A stretch of 64,000 bases of DNA, taken from assembly GCA_900555015.1 (NCBI GenBank), contig USJL01000001.1, positions 1 through 64,000 on the forward strand, read 5' to 3'. The DNA comes from an uncultured Oscillospiraceae bacterium. Lineage in GTDB: Bacteria; Bacillota; Clostridia; Oscillospirales; Acutalibacteraceae. Of this stretch, positions 7,573 through 15,879 are shown in pieces. How positions within the stretch are numbered: the stretch's first letter is position 1; every line of letters begins with the position of its first letter. The position numbers were made by a program, and so were the translations under genes. A model generated the notes under the pieces. The model did no database searches, had not been told where the DNA came from, and was given only the letters and a program-made list of their open reading frames with translations.

Positions 7573-8064
7573 ATGAATATTGTAATCAGAGAATATAATA
7601 AAAAGGACGTTGAAGAGGCAAGAGTAATATGGAATACTGTTGTTGAAGAAGGCAATGCTTTTCCTCAGGAAAATACTTTGACGGCAAAAGAGGCTGATGA
7701 ATTTTTTACCGGTCAAACGTATACTGCCGTTGCCGAAAACAGTGAAAACGGTGAAATTTTGGGACTTTACATATTGCATCCAAATAATATCGGCAGGTGC
7801 GGTCATATTTGTAATGCAAGCTATGCTGTTAAAAAAAGCACAAGAGGTTTGCACATAGGTGAAATGCTTGTTTTGGATTGTTTAAAAACAGCAAAAAATA
7901 TGGGCTTTAAAATTTTACAATTCAATGCTGTTGTGGCTTCAAATATTCACGCAATACATTTGTATGAAAGATTAGGGTTTGTTCGCTTAGGTGAAATTCC
8001 CGGCGGATTTAAAATAAATGATGAAAAATTTGAAAATATTATGCTTTTTTATCACACTCTTTAA
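7573..8064 (+). CDS. GNAT-family N-acetyltransferase
   Basis: A 163-residue acetyltransferase. The conserved acetyl-CoA loop appears as TRGLHIGEML (about residues 92-101, Q/R-x-x-G-x-G/A type), and the C-terminal NIHAIHLYERLGFVRLGEIPG segment is the typical Asn/Tyr motif of GNAT proteins. Small metabolites such as amino acids or aminoglycoside-like amines are plausible substrates, but nothing shows which. No terminator separates it from the methyltransferase upstream. Confidence 0.85.
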   Translation: MNIVIREYNKKDVEEARVIWNTVVEEGNAFPQENTLTAKEADEFFTGQTYTAVAENSENGEILGLYILHPNNIGRCGHICNASYAVKKSTRGLHIGEMLVLDCLKTAKNMGFKILQFNAVVASNIHAIHLYERLGFVRLGEIPGGFKINDEKFENIMLFYHTL

Positions 8065-8104
8065 CAGATTTTGCTGTTGCGTATAAAGAATATGTAAAAA
8101 AAGA

Positions 8105-8133
8105 TTGAAATTAAGCACAGATAATAATATAAT
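8105..8133 (+). promoter_or_regulatory. Promoter for ilvD
   Basis: TTGAAA (8105-8110), a 17-base spacer and TATAAT (8128-8133). The untranslated leader would be only about 40 bases, so there is no room for a T-box or leader-peptide attenuator. Confidence 0.78.
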
Positions 8134-8179
8134 ATTGTAAATATTATTTAAAAATATTAATTTTAAAGAAGGTATAAAT

Positions 8180-9841
8180 ATGAGATCAGATTTAATTAAA
8201 GAAGGACCTTCAAGGGCTCCTCACCGTTCTCTCTTGCGAGCTCTCGGTATTGATGAACTCGAAATGAAAAGACCTTTTATTGCGGTTGTAAATTCTAAAA
8301 GTGATTATATTCCGGGTCATATGCACCTTGATAAAATTGCAGAACAGGTTAAAGCTGGTATTCGTAACGCAGGCGGCGTTCCGTTTGAATTCAACACAAT
8401 CGGTGTTTGCGACGGTATCGCAATGAACCATAAGGGCATGAAATACAGTCTTTGTTCAAGAGAACTTATTGCAGACAGCATTGAAGTTATGCTTACTGCT
8501 CATCCTCTTGATGCTATTGTATTCATTCCAAACTGTGATAAAATTGTTCCGGGTATGCTTCTTGCTGCTTGCAGACTTAATCTTCCTTGTATTTTCATCA
8601 GCGGCGGTCCTATGCTTCCTGGTAAAAGCACGGAAACAACAAACCGTATAGGACTTTCAGAGCAGTTTGAATACGTAGGTGCAAATGCAGTTGGCAAAAT
8701 GAGCCTTGAAAATCTTGAATCTTGCGCATTTACCGCTTGTCCTACCTGCGGTTCTTGCTCAGGTATGTATACAGCAAACTCAATGAACTGCTTAACAGAA
8801 ACAATCGGTATGTCTTTGCCGGGTTCAGGCACAATCCCTGCTGTTATGAGTGCAAGACTTCGCCTTGCAAAAATGGCAGGTGAAAGGGTTATGGACCTTC
8901 TTAAAGAAGACATTAAACCGTCAGATATTATTACAGAAAAAGCAATCGAAAATGCAATGAGAACAGATATGGCAATCGGTTGCTCAACAAATACAATTCT
9001 TCACTTAACTGCAATCGCTCATGCGGCAGGTCATGATATTGACCTTGCAGAGCTTGATGCTTACGGCAGAAAAACTCCTCAAATCTGCAAGCTTAATCCT
9101 GCATCTTCCGTATTTATTACAGACCTTAACGATGTTGGCGGTATTCAGGCAGTAATGAAAGAACTTGCCCGTGGCGGCATGATTAATACAGATGCGCTTA
9201 CTGTCAGCGGCACAGTTGCCGACAGAATTGCAAATGCACCTGATGCAGACGGCGAAATTATTCATAAGCTTGAAAATCCGTTCTCTGCAGACGGCGGTAT
9301 TGCTGTTCTTACAGGTAATCTTGCAGAAGACGGTGCCGTTGTTAAAAAAGGTGCGGTTGCTCCGGAAATGATGCAGCATAAAGGTCCTGCAAAATGTTAC
9401 GACAGTGAGGAAGACGCTATTGCCGCTATTACAGGCGGTAAAGTTGTTGCCGGCGATGTTGTTGTAATTCGTTATGAAGGTCCTAAAGGCGGTCCGGGAA
9501 TGAGAGAAATGCTTTCTCCTACATCTGCAATTATCGGCATGGGTCTTGGTTCATCTGTTGCTCTTTTAACAGACGGCCGTTTTTCGGGCGCAACACGCGG
9601 TGCCTCAATCGGTCATGTAAGTCCGGAAGCAGCAATGGGCGGTACTATTGCTTTGGTTGAAGACGGCGATGAAATTGAAATTGACATTCCTGCAAGAGTT
9701 CTTAAAGTTAACGTTTCAGATGAAGTGCTTGCAGAAAGAAAAGCAAAATGGCATCCTCCTGTTCAAAATCTTACGGGTTATCTTAAAAGATATGCTCAGC
9801 ATGTTACAAGCGGTGCAAAAGGCGCTGTTTTTGAAGATTAA
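8180..9841 (+). CDS. ilvD: Dihydroxy-acid dehydratase
   Basis: This cytoplasmic iron-sulfur enzyme converts 2,3-dihydroxy-3-methylvalerate and 2,3-dihydroxyisovalerate to the 2-oxo acids in isoleucine/valine synthesis. It is full length (553 residues). Diagnostic segments are the first cluster Cys region ([11 protein letters not shown]), [12 protein letters not shown] with the second Cys, [18 protein letters not shown] with the third, and the C-terminal [29 protein letters not shown] at 8166-8172 precedes the ATG. It stands apart from other ilv/leu genes in this window. The following gene starts 25 bases later and may be co-transcribed. Confidence 0.97.
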   Translation: MRSDLIKEGPSRAPHRSLLRALGIDELEMKRPFIAVVNSKSDYIPGHMHLDKIAEQVKAGIRNAGGVPFEFNTIGVCDGIAMNHKGMKYSLCSRELIADSIEVMLTAHPLDAIVFIPNCDKIVPGMLLAACRLNLPCIFISGGPMLPGKSTETTNRIGLSEQFEYVGANAVGKMSLENLESCAFTACPTCGSCSGMYTANSMNCLTETIGMSLPGSGTIPAVMSARLRLAKMAGERVMDLLKEDIKPSDIITEKAIENAMRTDMAIGCSTNTILHLTAIAHAAGHDIDLAELDAYGRKTPQICKLNPASSVFITDLNDVGGIQAVMKELARGGMINTDALTVSGTVADRIANAPDADGEIIHKLENPFSADGGIAVLTGNLAEDGAVVKKGAVAPEMMQHKGPAKCYDSEEDAIAAITGGKVVAGDVVVIRYEGPKGGPGMREMLSPTSAIIGMGLGSSVALLTDGRFSGATRGASIGHVSPEAAMGGTIALVEDGDEIEIDIPARVLKVNVSDEVLAERKAKWHPPVQNLTGYLKRYAQHVTSGAKGAVFED

Positions 9842-9866
9842 ATATAAAGAGAGGGTATTCTTTTAA

Positions 9867-10124
9867 ATGAACGAAAATAAGCATTCAAAAGAAAATTCCC
9901 AAAAGGCTTATAATAAACAAAAATCCGTTTTTAGGCGTTATATTACTGTTCCCATAGTGTTTGTTTTAATTGCGCTTGTTATTTCTTTGCCTTTAATTTT
10001 TAAGGCAAACAGCGTGATTAAAAATTATGAAAATGATTTTGGAAACAGTTATTCTCAGGTTGCCGGCGAAAATGCAAATGTGTTGCCTGTTGCATCTTTT
10101 AATTTCAATGTGAAAGGGTGTTAA
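9867..10124 (+). CDS. Small single-pass membrane protein, unknown
   Basis: An 85-residue protein: a charged, Lys-rich N-terminal 28 residues, one hydrophobic segment (about 29-47, VPIVFVLIALVISLPLIF) and a 38-residue tail with a C-terminal Cys. GAGAGGG lies upstream of the ATG. It is almost contiguous with the next membrane-protein gene (one base between stop and ATG), so the two products probably act together. No family recognised. Confidence 0.6.
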   Translation: MNENKHSKENSQKAYNKQKSVFRRYITVPIVFVLIALVISLPLIFKANSVIKNYENDFGNSYSQVAGENANVLPVASFNFNVKGC

Positions 10125-10125
10125 T

Positions 10126-10995
10126 ATGGGCAAAAATACACATTCCGGCATTTCAGCCACATCCACGGTTTTAAAATACTTTTTGTCGTTTGTAACATTT
10201 CTTTCTTTAATGTGCCTTTGCGTTACTGTTTGTGCAAAAAGCGTAATTATTAATACAGGTTTTTTTGAAAAAAGTTTTATAAGCTATAATTACACAAATA
10301 TTTTGTGGAACGATGTATTTGATTATTCTTGCAATTTGTGTGAAGAAAACAGCACAGACCCGTCATTTTTAAACGGTGTTTTAAATTTTGAAACGGTAAG
10401 AAAAATCAATAACGCATATGTTAGTGAAAATTTACAAACTGCCGATGTGCTTGCTGATGAAACCTATGAGGACTTAATTATAGATTTAAAAAGCAATGTT
10501 AAAACGGCTGTTAAAAGTCAAAATTCAAAGTTTTATGAAAAAGAATCAGACCGGCGTGAAAATGTTGAAAATGATTTGGCAGAAAAAATTTCAAACTACG
10601 TACAATCTGCCGTATCAAAGGCAAATGTGGGTAAACTAAACAGCATAACGGATATTACAAACCCTGTGTTGGTAGGTGTAATTGCTTTTTTTGCATTGTT
10701 GTTTGCTTCACTTGCAACAATAACCTTTTATACAGAAAAAAAGCGATACAGAGGATTAAGATACGTTTATTATTCCGTATCCTCAGCCACACTGATGAAT
10801 TTTGTTTTAGGCTTTGTTTCTATGGCATTAAAAAAGAACGCCGACTTAAATGTAAATAACAAGTATTTATTGTGCGCTCTTGAAAGTCAAATTGATTATT
10901 CAATAATCAGCTTATTTGTTGTAACTGCGGCATTAGCTGCAATTTCCGTTTTAATGCTTTCCGTTATATGGAAGCTGAAAAGGAAAAACAAGTAA
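10126..10995 (+). CDS. Multi-pass membrane protein, unknown
   Basis: A 289-residue protein with a predicted transmembrane segment at about 17-38, a hydrophilic loop of about 140 residues rich in Asn, Asp and Lys (probably extracytoplasmic), and three further segments at about 181-203, 213-233 and 255-280, ending in a basic tail (KLKRKNK). It does not look like an ABC-2 permease (too few segments, large first loop). It follows the small membrane protein directly and precedes the ABC ATPase by 30 bases, so a functional link to the ATPase is possible but unproven. Confidence 0.6.
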   Translation: MGKNTHSGISATSTVLKYFLSFVTFLSLMCLCVTVCAKSVIINTGFFEKSFISYNYTNILWNDVFDYSCNLCEENSTDPSFLNGVLNFETVRKINNAYVSENLQTADVLADETYEDLIIDLKSNVKTAVKSQNSKFYEKESDRRENVENDLAEKISNYVQSAVSKANVGKLNSITDITNPVLVGVIAFFALLFASLATITFYTEKKRYRGLRYVYYSVSSATLMNFVLGFVSMALKKNADLNVNNKYLLCALESQIDYSIISLFVVTAALAAISVLMLSVIWKLKRKNK

Positions 10996-11025
10996 TGTTA
11001 ATTATAAATAAAGGAAGATAAAAAA

Positions 11026-12423
11026 ATGAATCAAGATGTTGCTATTTCCGTTAATAATGTTTCAATGGCATTTAATCTTAACAAGGAAAAGGTAGATAAT
11101 CTTAAAGAATATTTTATTAAGTTTTTAAAGCACGAGCTTGAATATAAAAAATTTTATGCTTTAAATAACATTAATTTTGAAGTAAAAAAAGGCGAACATT
11201 TGGCAATTTTGGGCTTTAACGGCGCCGGTAAAAGTACCCTTTTAAAAACAATAGTCGGCGTTTATAAGCCAACTACAGGCTCTGTTGAAAAACAGGGTGT
11301 AATTGCTCCTCTTTTGGAGTTAGGTGCGGGTTTTGACCCTAACTACACAGGTAAGGAAAATATTTTTCTTTACGGCGCAATTTTAGGCTATTCAAGAGAG
11401 TATTTGCAGTCAAAATATGATGAAATTGTTGAATTCTCGGAGTTGGGTCATTTTATTGATGTTCCTCTTAAAAACTATTCATCAGGTATGAAGGCACGTT
11501 TGGGATTTTCTATTGCTACGGCAGTAGAACCCGATGTATTGATTTTGGATGAGGTTTTGTCTGTAGGCGACGCAAAATTCCGTGCAAAAAGTTTGCGTAA
11601 AGTTCAGTCTATGTTTGAAAAGGGCGTTACGGTTCTTTTTGTATCTCACAGTATTGAACAGGTTCAGGCTATTTGCGATAAAGCAATTCTTCTTGACCAC
11701 GGTGAAATTATTGCCGCAGGCGATGTAGATGACGTAACCGCTATTTATGAAGAAATGACTGCCGGTGCCAAAGACGAAAATGCAAAGTTAAAACGCCAAG
11801 AAAAAGAACTTATGCGTGCCGTTGTAAACAGTAAGCATCTTAAGGAAATGGAAAATAAGCAGTTTGATTTATATTCTTTTGAATCAGCGGATTTAGATGC
11901 GTTTAATGAGGTTATGGAAAATGTTGATTGTAAGGATATGCCTAATATCACTAAATCAACAGGTCTTAAAAGATGTGATTTCGTTAATATGTTTTATCAA
12001 TCTGTAGGTTCTCCTTATGACGGTGAAAATCCTTATGAAAAAAGTCCGTTTATGGATATAAGCGACACTTCGGTTTATTATTATAATGCTGCTTGTTGGG
12101 CTTATGATAACGGTATAACAACCCAGTTGGCTTTTAAACCAAATTCTCTTATTACCCGTGAACAGGCAATTACTTTTGTTTACAGATATGCTGTTAAGCT
12201 TTCAAAGGAAGAGCGTGAATTTGACTTGAAAGCTGTTGAAGATTGTGTGGATTACGAAGCACTAAGCATGTGGTCCGTTAAGCCTATGGCTTGGGCTTTA
12301 AGCAGAAATCTTGTTAATTTAACAAAAGAGGGCGAGTTGAATCCAATCGGATTAACATTGGGCGTTCATGCAGGTAAATTGTTAGGCGGTTTTTTGGGCG
12401 AACTTAACAATATTACCGATTAA
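11026..12423 (+). CDS. ABC transporter ATPase (polysaccharide/teichoic-acid export type) with C-terminal SLH-like region
   Basis: Residues 1-245 form a complete ABC ATPase of the TagH/RfbB/KpsT group: Walker A GFNGAGKST (63-71), signature YSSGMKARL (151-159), Walker B VLILDE (172-177), and His in the switch (208). These proteins power export of cell-surface polymers. Residues 245-275 are charged and probably helical. Residues about 310-455 then resemble tandem S-layer-homology repeats: CDFVNMFYQSVGSP, PFMDISD...YYYNAACWAYDNGIT, FKPNSLITREQAITFVYRYA, and a degenerate third unit with MSVKPMAWALSRN-like spacing. There is no transmembrane segment or signal peptide between the two parts, so the repeats should stay in the cytoplasm. 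No permease gene is adjacent; two teichoic-acid-type transferases lie 2.3 kb downstream. Confidence 0.85.
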   Translation: MNQDVAISVNNVSMAFNLNKEKVDNLKEYFIKFLKHELEYKKFYALNNINFEVKKGEHLAILGFNGAGKSTLLKTIVGVYKPTTGSVEKQGVIAPLLELGAGFDPNYTGKENIFLYGAILGYSREYLQSKYDEIVEFSELGHFIDVPLKNYSSGMKARLGFSIATAVEPDVLILDEVLSVGDAKFRAKSLRKVQSMFEKGVTVLFVSHSIEQVQAICDKAILLDHGEIIAAGDVDDVTAIYEEMTAGAKDENAKLKRQEKELMRAVVNSKHLKEMENKQFDLYSFESADLDAFNEVMENVDCKDMPNITKSTGLKRCDFVNMFYQSVGSPYDGENPYEKSPFMDISDTSVYYYNAACWAYDNGITTQLAFKPNSLITREQAITFVYRYAVKLSKEEREFDLKAVEDCVDYEALSMWSVKPMAWALSRNLVNLTKEGELNPIGLTLGVHAGKLLGGFLGELNNITD

Positions 12424-12432
12424 TTGAAATAT

Positions 12433-12468
12433 AAAAACTCCGAAAGAAATTTTCTTTCGGAGTTTTAT
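12433..12468. terminator. Bidirectional intrinsic terminator
   Basis: CTCCGAAAG (12438-12446) pairs with CTTTCGGAG (12454-12462), flanked by A-runs on the left and T-runs on the right. It serves both the + strand ATPase gene and the - strand yebC gene, which converge here. Confidence 0.88.
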
Positions 12469-12480
12469 TTTTTAGGTTAA

Positions 12481-13224
12481 TTAACCTTCGTAATCGCTTT
12501 CATTTTCCCAGTTGTGCCAAATATTTTGAACATCATCGTTTTCTTCAAACATTTCAATCATTTTACCCATTTTATTAATATCGTCCGGGTTGTTCAAAAC
12601 AGTGTATGTTGACGGAATATATGCAGGTTCACTGCTTACAATCTTATATCCTTTTTCTTCAAGCGCGTCACGAACAGCGCCAACATCGTTTGCTTCGGTT
12701 CTTATTTCAAACATTTCTTCGTCGTCTGAAATAAAGTCTGTAGCACCTGCGTCAATAGATTCCATCATAAGTGTTTCTTCGTCAACATCTTCTTTTTCAA
12801 TAAGAATAACGCCTGCACGGTTAAACATAAATGTAACGGAACCGGGGTTGCCCATATTTCCGCCTGCTTTGTCAAAATAGTGTCTTACTTCGCCTGCTGT
12901 TCTGTTTCTGTTGTCTGTTAAAGCCTCAACAACAACGGCAACACCTGAAGGGCCGTATCCTTCGTAAACAATTTCTTCGTAATCTGCACCGCTTGTATCG
13001 CCTGCTGCTTTTTTAAGCATACGGTCAATATTATCGTTAGGTACATTGTTTTGCTTTGCTTTTGCAATAACGTCTCTAAGCTTTGCATTATTGTTAGGAT
13101 CAGGACCGCCGTTTTTTACGGCAACTGCAAGTTCACGGCCGATTTTTGTAAATACTTTTGCTCTTGCCGCGTCGTTAGCGCCTTTTTTACGTTTAATGGT
13201 GCTCCATTTATTATGTCCGCTCAT
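12481..13224 (-). CDS. yebC: YebC/PmpR-family protein
   Basis: A 247-residue member of the YebC family, first described as transcriptional regulators and more recently connected to translation of proline-rich stretches. The N-terminus (SGHNKWSTIKRKKGANDAARAKVFTKI) is the family signature; the Asp-rich middle (DVDEETLMMESIDAGATDF) and C-terminal fold are complete. Its promoter lies at 13308-13336 and its leader contains a perfect hairpin (13260-13286). It is the only - strand gene between the left edge and 52.4 kb and is divergent from glyA. Confidence 0.95.
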   Translation of the reverse strand: MSGHNKWSTIKRKKGANDAARAKVFTKIGRELAVAVKNGGPDPNNNAKLRDVIAKAKQNNVPNDNIDRMLKKAAGDTSGADYEEIVYEGYGPSGVAVVVEALTDNRNRTAGEVRHYFDKAGGNMGNPGSVTFMFNRAGVILIEKEDVDEETLMMESIDAGATDFISDDEEMFEIRTEANDVGAVRDALEEKGYKIVSSEPAYIPSTYTVLNNPDDINKMGKMIEMFEENDDVQNIWHNWENESDYEG

Positions 13225-13259
13225 AAAATCACCATAGCCTTTCTTGTTTCAAGCCACAC

Positions 13260-13286
13260 GCAAACATTAAATCTTTTAATGTTTGC
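13260..13286 (-). promoter_or_regulatory. Perfect 12-bp hairpin in the yebC leader
   Basis: GCAAACATTAAA (13260-13271) is the exact inverted complement of TTTAATGTTTGC (13275-13286) with a 3-base loop. With transcription of yebC starting near 13301, it lies about 15-41 bases into the leader. No U-tract follows on the minus strand, so it is not an ordinary terminator. It could be an RNA structure or a palindromic operator. Confidence 0.5.
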
Positions 13287-13307
13287 TTGCTAAATTTTTA
13301 CTCACCA

Positions 13308-13336
13308 ATTTTAGCACATATATTGCCGCCTTTCAA
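13308..13336 (-). promoter_or_regulatory. Promoter for yebC
   Basis: Minus-strand TTGAAA (13336-13331), a 17-base spacer and TAAAAT (13313-13308). Confidence 0.72.
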
Positions 13337-13350
13337 GTGTAAAAATAATG

Positions 13351-13379
13351 TTGTATATTTTTTAATGCTGTGTTATTAT
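13351..13379 (+). promoter_or_regulatory. Promoter for glyA
   Basis: TTGTAT (13351-13356), a 17-base spacer and TATTAT (13374-13379), about 38 bases before the start codon. I see no folate or glycine riboswitch fold in this short leader. Confidence 0.5.
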
Positions 13380-13416
13380 AAATAAGTAACAATATATAAT
13401 AACTGGAGGATTTAAA

Positions 13417-14670
13417 ATGTATTCCGATTACTATGATTCAATCTCAAAAGTTGCAGAAACAGACAAGGAAGTAGCCGACGCTATGGCGCTTGAATTAAAA
13501 CGCCAGCGTGAAAATATTGAACTTATTGCTTCGGAAAACCTTGTTTCACCGCAGGTTATGGCAGCTATGGGCAGCGTGCTTACCAATAAGTATGCAGAGG
13601 GTTTGCCGGGTAAACGTTATTACGGCGGCTGTCAATATGTTGATATTGTTGAAAAAATTGCTATTGACAGAGCTTGCCGGCTTTTCGGTGCAAAGTTTGC
13701 CAATGTTCAGCCTCATTCAGGTGCACAGGCTAATACGGCTGTTTATCTTGCACTTCTTAAACCGGGCGATACGGTTATGGGCATGAGTCTTGATAACGGC
13801 GGTCATTTAACTCACGGTTCTCCTGCAAATATCAGCGGTAAATATTTCAACTTTGTTCCTTACGGCGTTAATGATGAGGGATATATTGATTATGCGGCGT
13901 TTGCAAAACAGGTTAATAAGGTTAAACCAAAACTTGTTGTAGCAGGTGCTTCTGCTTATCCTCGTGAAATAGATTTTAAAACAATGGCAGATATTGCACA
14001 TGCAAACGGTGCAATGTTTATGGTTGATATGGCTCATATTGCCGGCCTTGTTGCAGCAGGTCTTCATCAAAGTCCCGTTCCTTATGCAGATGTTGTTACA
14101 ACAACAACGCATAAAACTTTAAGAGGACCGAGAGGCGGTCTTATTCTTTGCAACAACGAATATCTTATTAAAAAGCTTAATTCCGCTGTTTTTCCGGGAA
14201 CACAGGGCGGTCCGTTAATGCACGTAATTGCAGGTAAGGCAGTTTGCTTCGGCGAAGCACTTAAACCTGAATTTAAGGAATATCAACAAAGAATTATTAA
14301 TAATGCTCAAGCTCTTGCAAAGGGTCTTACAAGCAGAGGTTTAAATCTTGTTTCCGGCGGAACAGATAACCATTTGGTTCTTCTTTCTCTTATCGGCACA
14401 GGCGTAACAGGCAAGGAGTTGGAAGCAAGGCTTGATGACGTTCATATTACTCTTAACAAAAATACAGTTCCAAACGAACCTCTTTCACCGTTTGTAACAT
14501 CAGGTGTTCGCATCGGTACTCCTGCCGCTACAACAAGAGGACTTAACGAACAGGATTTTGAAAAAATTGCAGAGTATATTTATCTTGCAGTTACAGATTA
14601 CGATAATCAAAAAGACTATATTTTAAAAGGTGTGGCAGATATTTGCGCAAAGTATCCGCTTTATGAATAA
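13417..14670 (+). CDS. glyA: Serine hydroxymethyltransferase
   Basis: This PLP enzyme interconverts serine and glycine and charges tetrahydrofolate with a one-carbon unit. It is full length (417 residues). Signatures: [17 protein letters not shown] at the N-terminus, [14 protein letters not shown], the PLP Asp in [14 protein letters not shown], and the Schiff-base Lys in [15 protein letters not shown] (about 227). CTGGAGG precedes the ATG. It has its own promoter and is followed after 18 bases by two glycerophosphotransferase genes that may share the transcript. Confidence 0.97.
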   Translation: MYSDYYDSISKVAETDKEVADAMALELKRQRENIELIASENLVSPQVMAAMGSVLTNKYAEGLPGKRYYGGCQYVDIVEKIAIDRACRLFGAKFANVQPHSGAQANTAVYLALLKPGDTVMGMSLDNGGHLTHGSPANISGKYFNFVPYGVNDEGYIDYAAFAKQVNKVKPKLVVAGASAYPREIDFKTMADIAHANGAMFMVDMAHIAGLVAAGLHQSPVPYADVVTTTTHKTLRGPRGGLILCNNEYLIKKLNSAVFPGTQGGPLMHVIAGKAVCFGEALKPEFKEYQQRIINNAQALAKGLTSRGLNLVSGGTDNHLVLLSLIGTGVTGKELEARLDDVHITLNKNTVPNEPLSPFVTSGVRIGTPAATTRGLNEQDFEKIAEYIYLAVTDYDNQKDYILKGVADICAKYPLYE

Positions 14671-14688
14671 ATTTGGGGAAGTGAAAGC

Positions 14689-15879
14689 GTGATTGGTTTA
14701 TTCGGCAAAATTTTCGGTGCACTTTTAAACTTTGTTTATTTGTTTTTTAAGTGCAGAAAAACTAAAAACACGGTTGCGTTTATTTCCCGTCAAAGCGAAA
14801 CTCCGTCTATGGATTTTCGCTATTTGATTAATGAAATAAAAACAAATTATCCGCAGTATGATGTGGTTGTGCTTTGTAAAATGATTCCGTCTTCTTTCGT
14901 CGGAAAAGTAAAGTATATAGGTGAAATTTTCAGGCAAATGAAAGTTATGGCTGTTTCAAAGGTTGTTGTGCTTGACGGCTATTGCATTGCCGCATCTATG
15001 CTGCATCATAAAAAAGATTTAAAAATAATTCAAATTTGGCATGCTTTGGGGTCCTTTAAAAGATTCGGAAAATCTGTTTTGGATATGGACGGCGGTAAAT
15101 CATCTGCCACGGCAAAAGCATTTAAAATGCACGGCAATTACGATTTAATTGCCACAAGCGGCGATGCCTGCGTTCCGTTTTTTGCACAGGCATTCGGTTA
15201 TCCAGAAAATAAGTTTATTCCAATAGGCATTCCAAGAATGGATTATTTAACAAGTGAAGAGGAAAACGAAAGATTAAAGCAAAAAATTTATTCGTCTTAT
15301 CCTCAGCTGAATAACGGCAAAAAAACAATTCTTTACGTTCCCACTTTCAGAGATAATGAGCAGGGAACGGCTGAGTTGCGAAAAGCAACGGAGGATTTGG
15401 TTAATCAGGTTAATTATACCGATTATAATCTTGTTGTTAAGCACCATGTTGTTGATTCGAATAAGGAAGAAATTTATGTTGATTCCCGAATGAACAAAAC
15501 AGTCGGCGAACAGTTTACGGGCATGGATTTTATGGCTGTGTCGAATGCTGTTGTTACAGATTACAGTTCTATTATTTATGAGGCACTTTTAAAAAATTTG
15601 CCTATTTACATTTATTGCTTTGACAGCGAAAAATATTTGGACGAGCGTGGCTTTTATATTGATTTTTGGAAGGATATTCCTGCTGTTTATTCTAAAAATG
15701 CCAAAGGAATTTGCGAGCATATTGCAAACGGAATAACAGCGGACGATAACAAAATTCAATCATTTAAAGAGGCGTATGTTAACAAAAAATTCCCATCAAT
15801 AACCGCTGTTTACGGCGAGATTATTAATGAGCTTGCAAAAGGCACATATAACAATCAATATAATTTTAAGGAAAGTTAA
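14689..15879 (+). CDS. CDP-glycerol:glycerophosphate glycerophosphotransferase family protein
   Basis: A 396-residue protein of the TagB/TagF family (GT-B fold), which transfers glycerol- or ribitol-phosphate from CDP-alditols to teichoic-acid-like polymers at the inner membrane face. A hydrophobic N-terminal stretch (about 1-20) may anchor it. Family marks: IWHALGSFKRFG, GIPRMD, LYVPTFRDN, VVKHH, and the nucleotide-binding end TDYSSIIYEALLKNLPIYIYCFD...RGFYIDF. The start is GTG 14689, preceded by GGGGAAG. It abuts a second, divergent paralogue directly, so the two may add different units or act sequentially. Donor and polymer are unknown. Confidence 0.88.
   Translation: MIGLFGKIFGALLNFVYLFFKCRKTKNTVAFISRQSETPSMDFRYLINEIKTNYPQYDVVVLCKMIPSSFVGKVKYIGEIFRQMKVMAVSKVVVLDGYCIAASMLHHKKDLKIIQIWHALGSFKRFGKSVLDMDGGKSSATAKAFKMHGNYDLIATSGDACVPFFAQAFGYPENKFIPIGIPRMDYLTSEEENERLKQKIYSSYPQLNNGKKTILYVPTFRDNEQGTAELRKATEDLVNQVNYTDYNLVVKHHVVDSNKEEIYVDSRMNKTVGEQFTGMDFMAVSNAVVTDYSSIIYEALLKNLPIYIYCFDSEKYLDERGFYIDFWKDIPAVYSKNAKGICEHIANGITADDNKIQSFKEAYVNKKFPSITAVYGEIINELAKGTYNNQYNFKES

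Noticed and set aside
8210..9379. Minus-strand frames inside ilvD, and similar antisense frames inside glyA, leuS and murT
   Set aside because: Shadows of strongly conserved genes; no promoter, ribosome binding site or recognisable product.
13290..13416. Folate (THF) or glycine riboswitch before glyA
   Set aside because: The leader after the likely promoter is only about 30 bases and shows none of the conserved helices.
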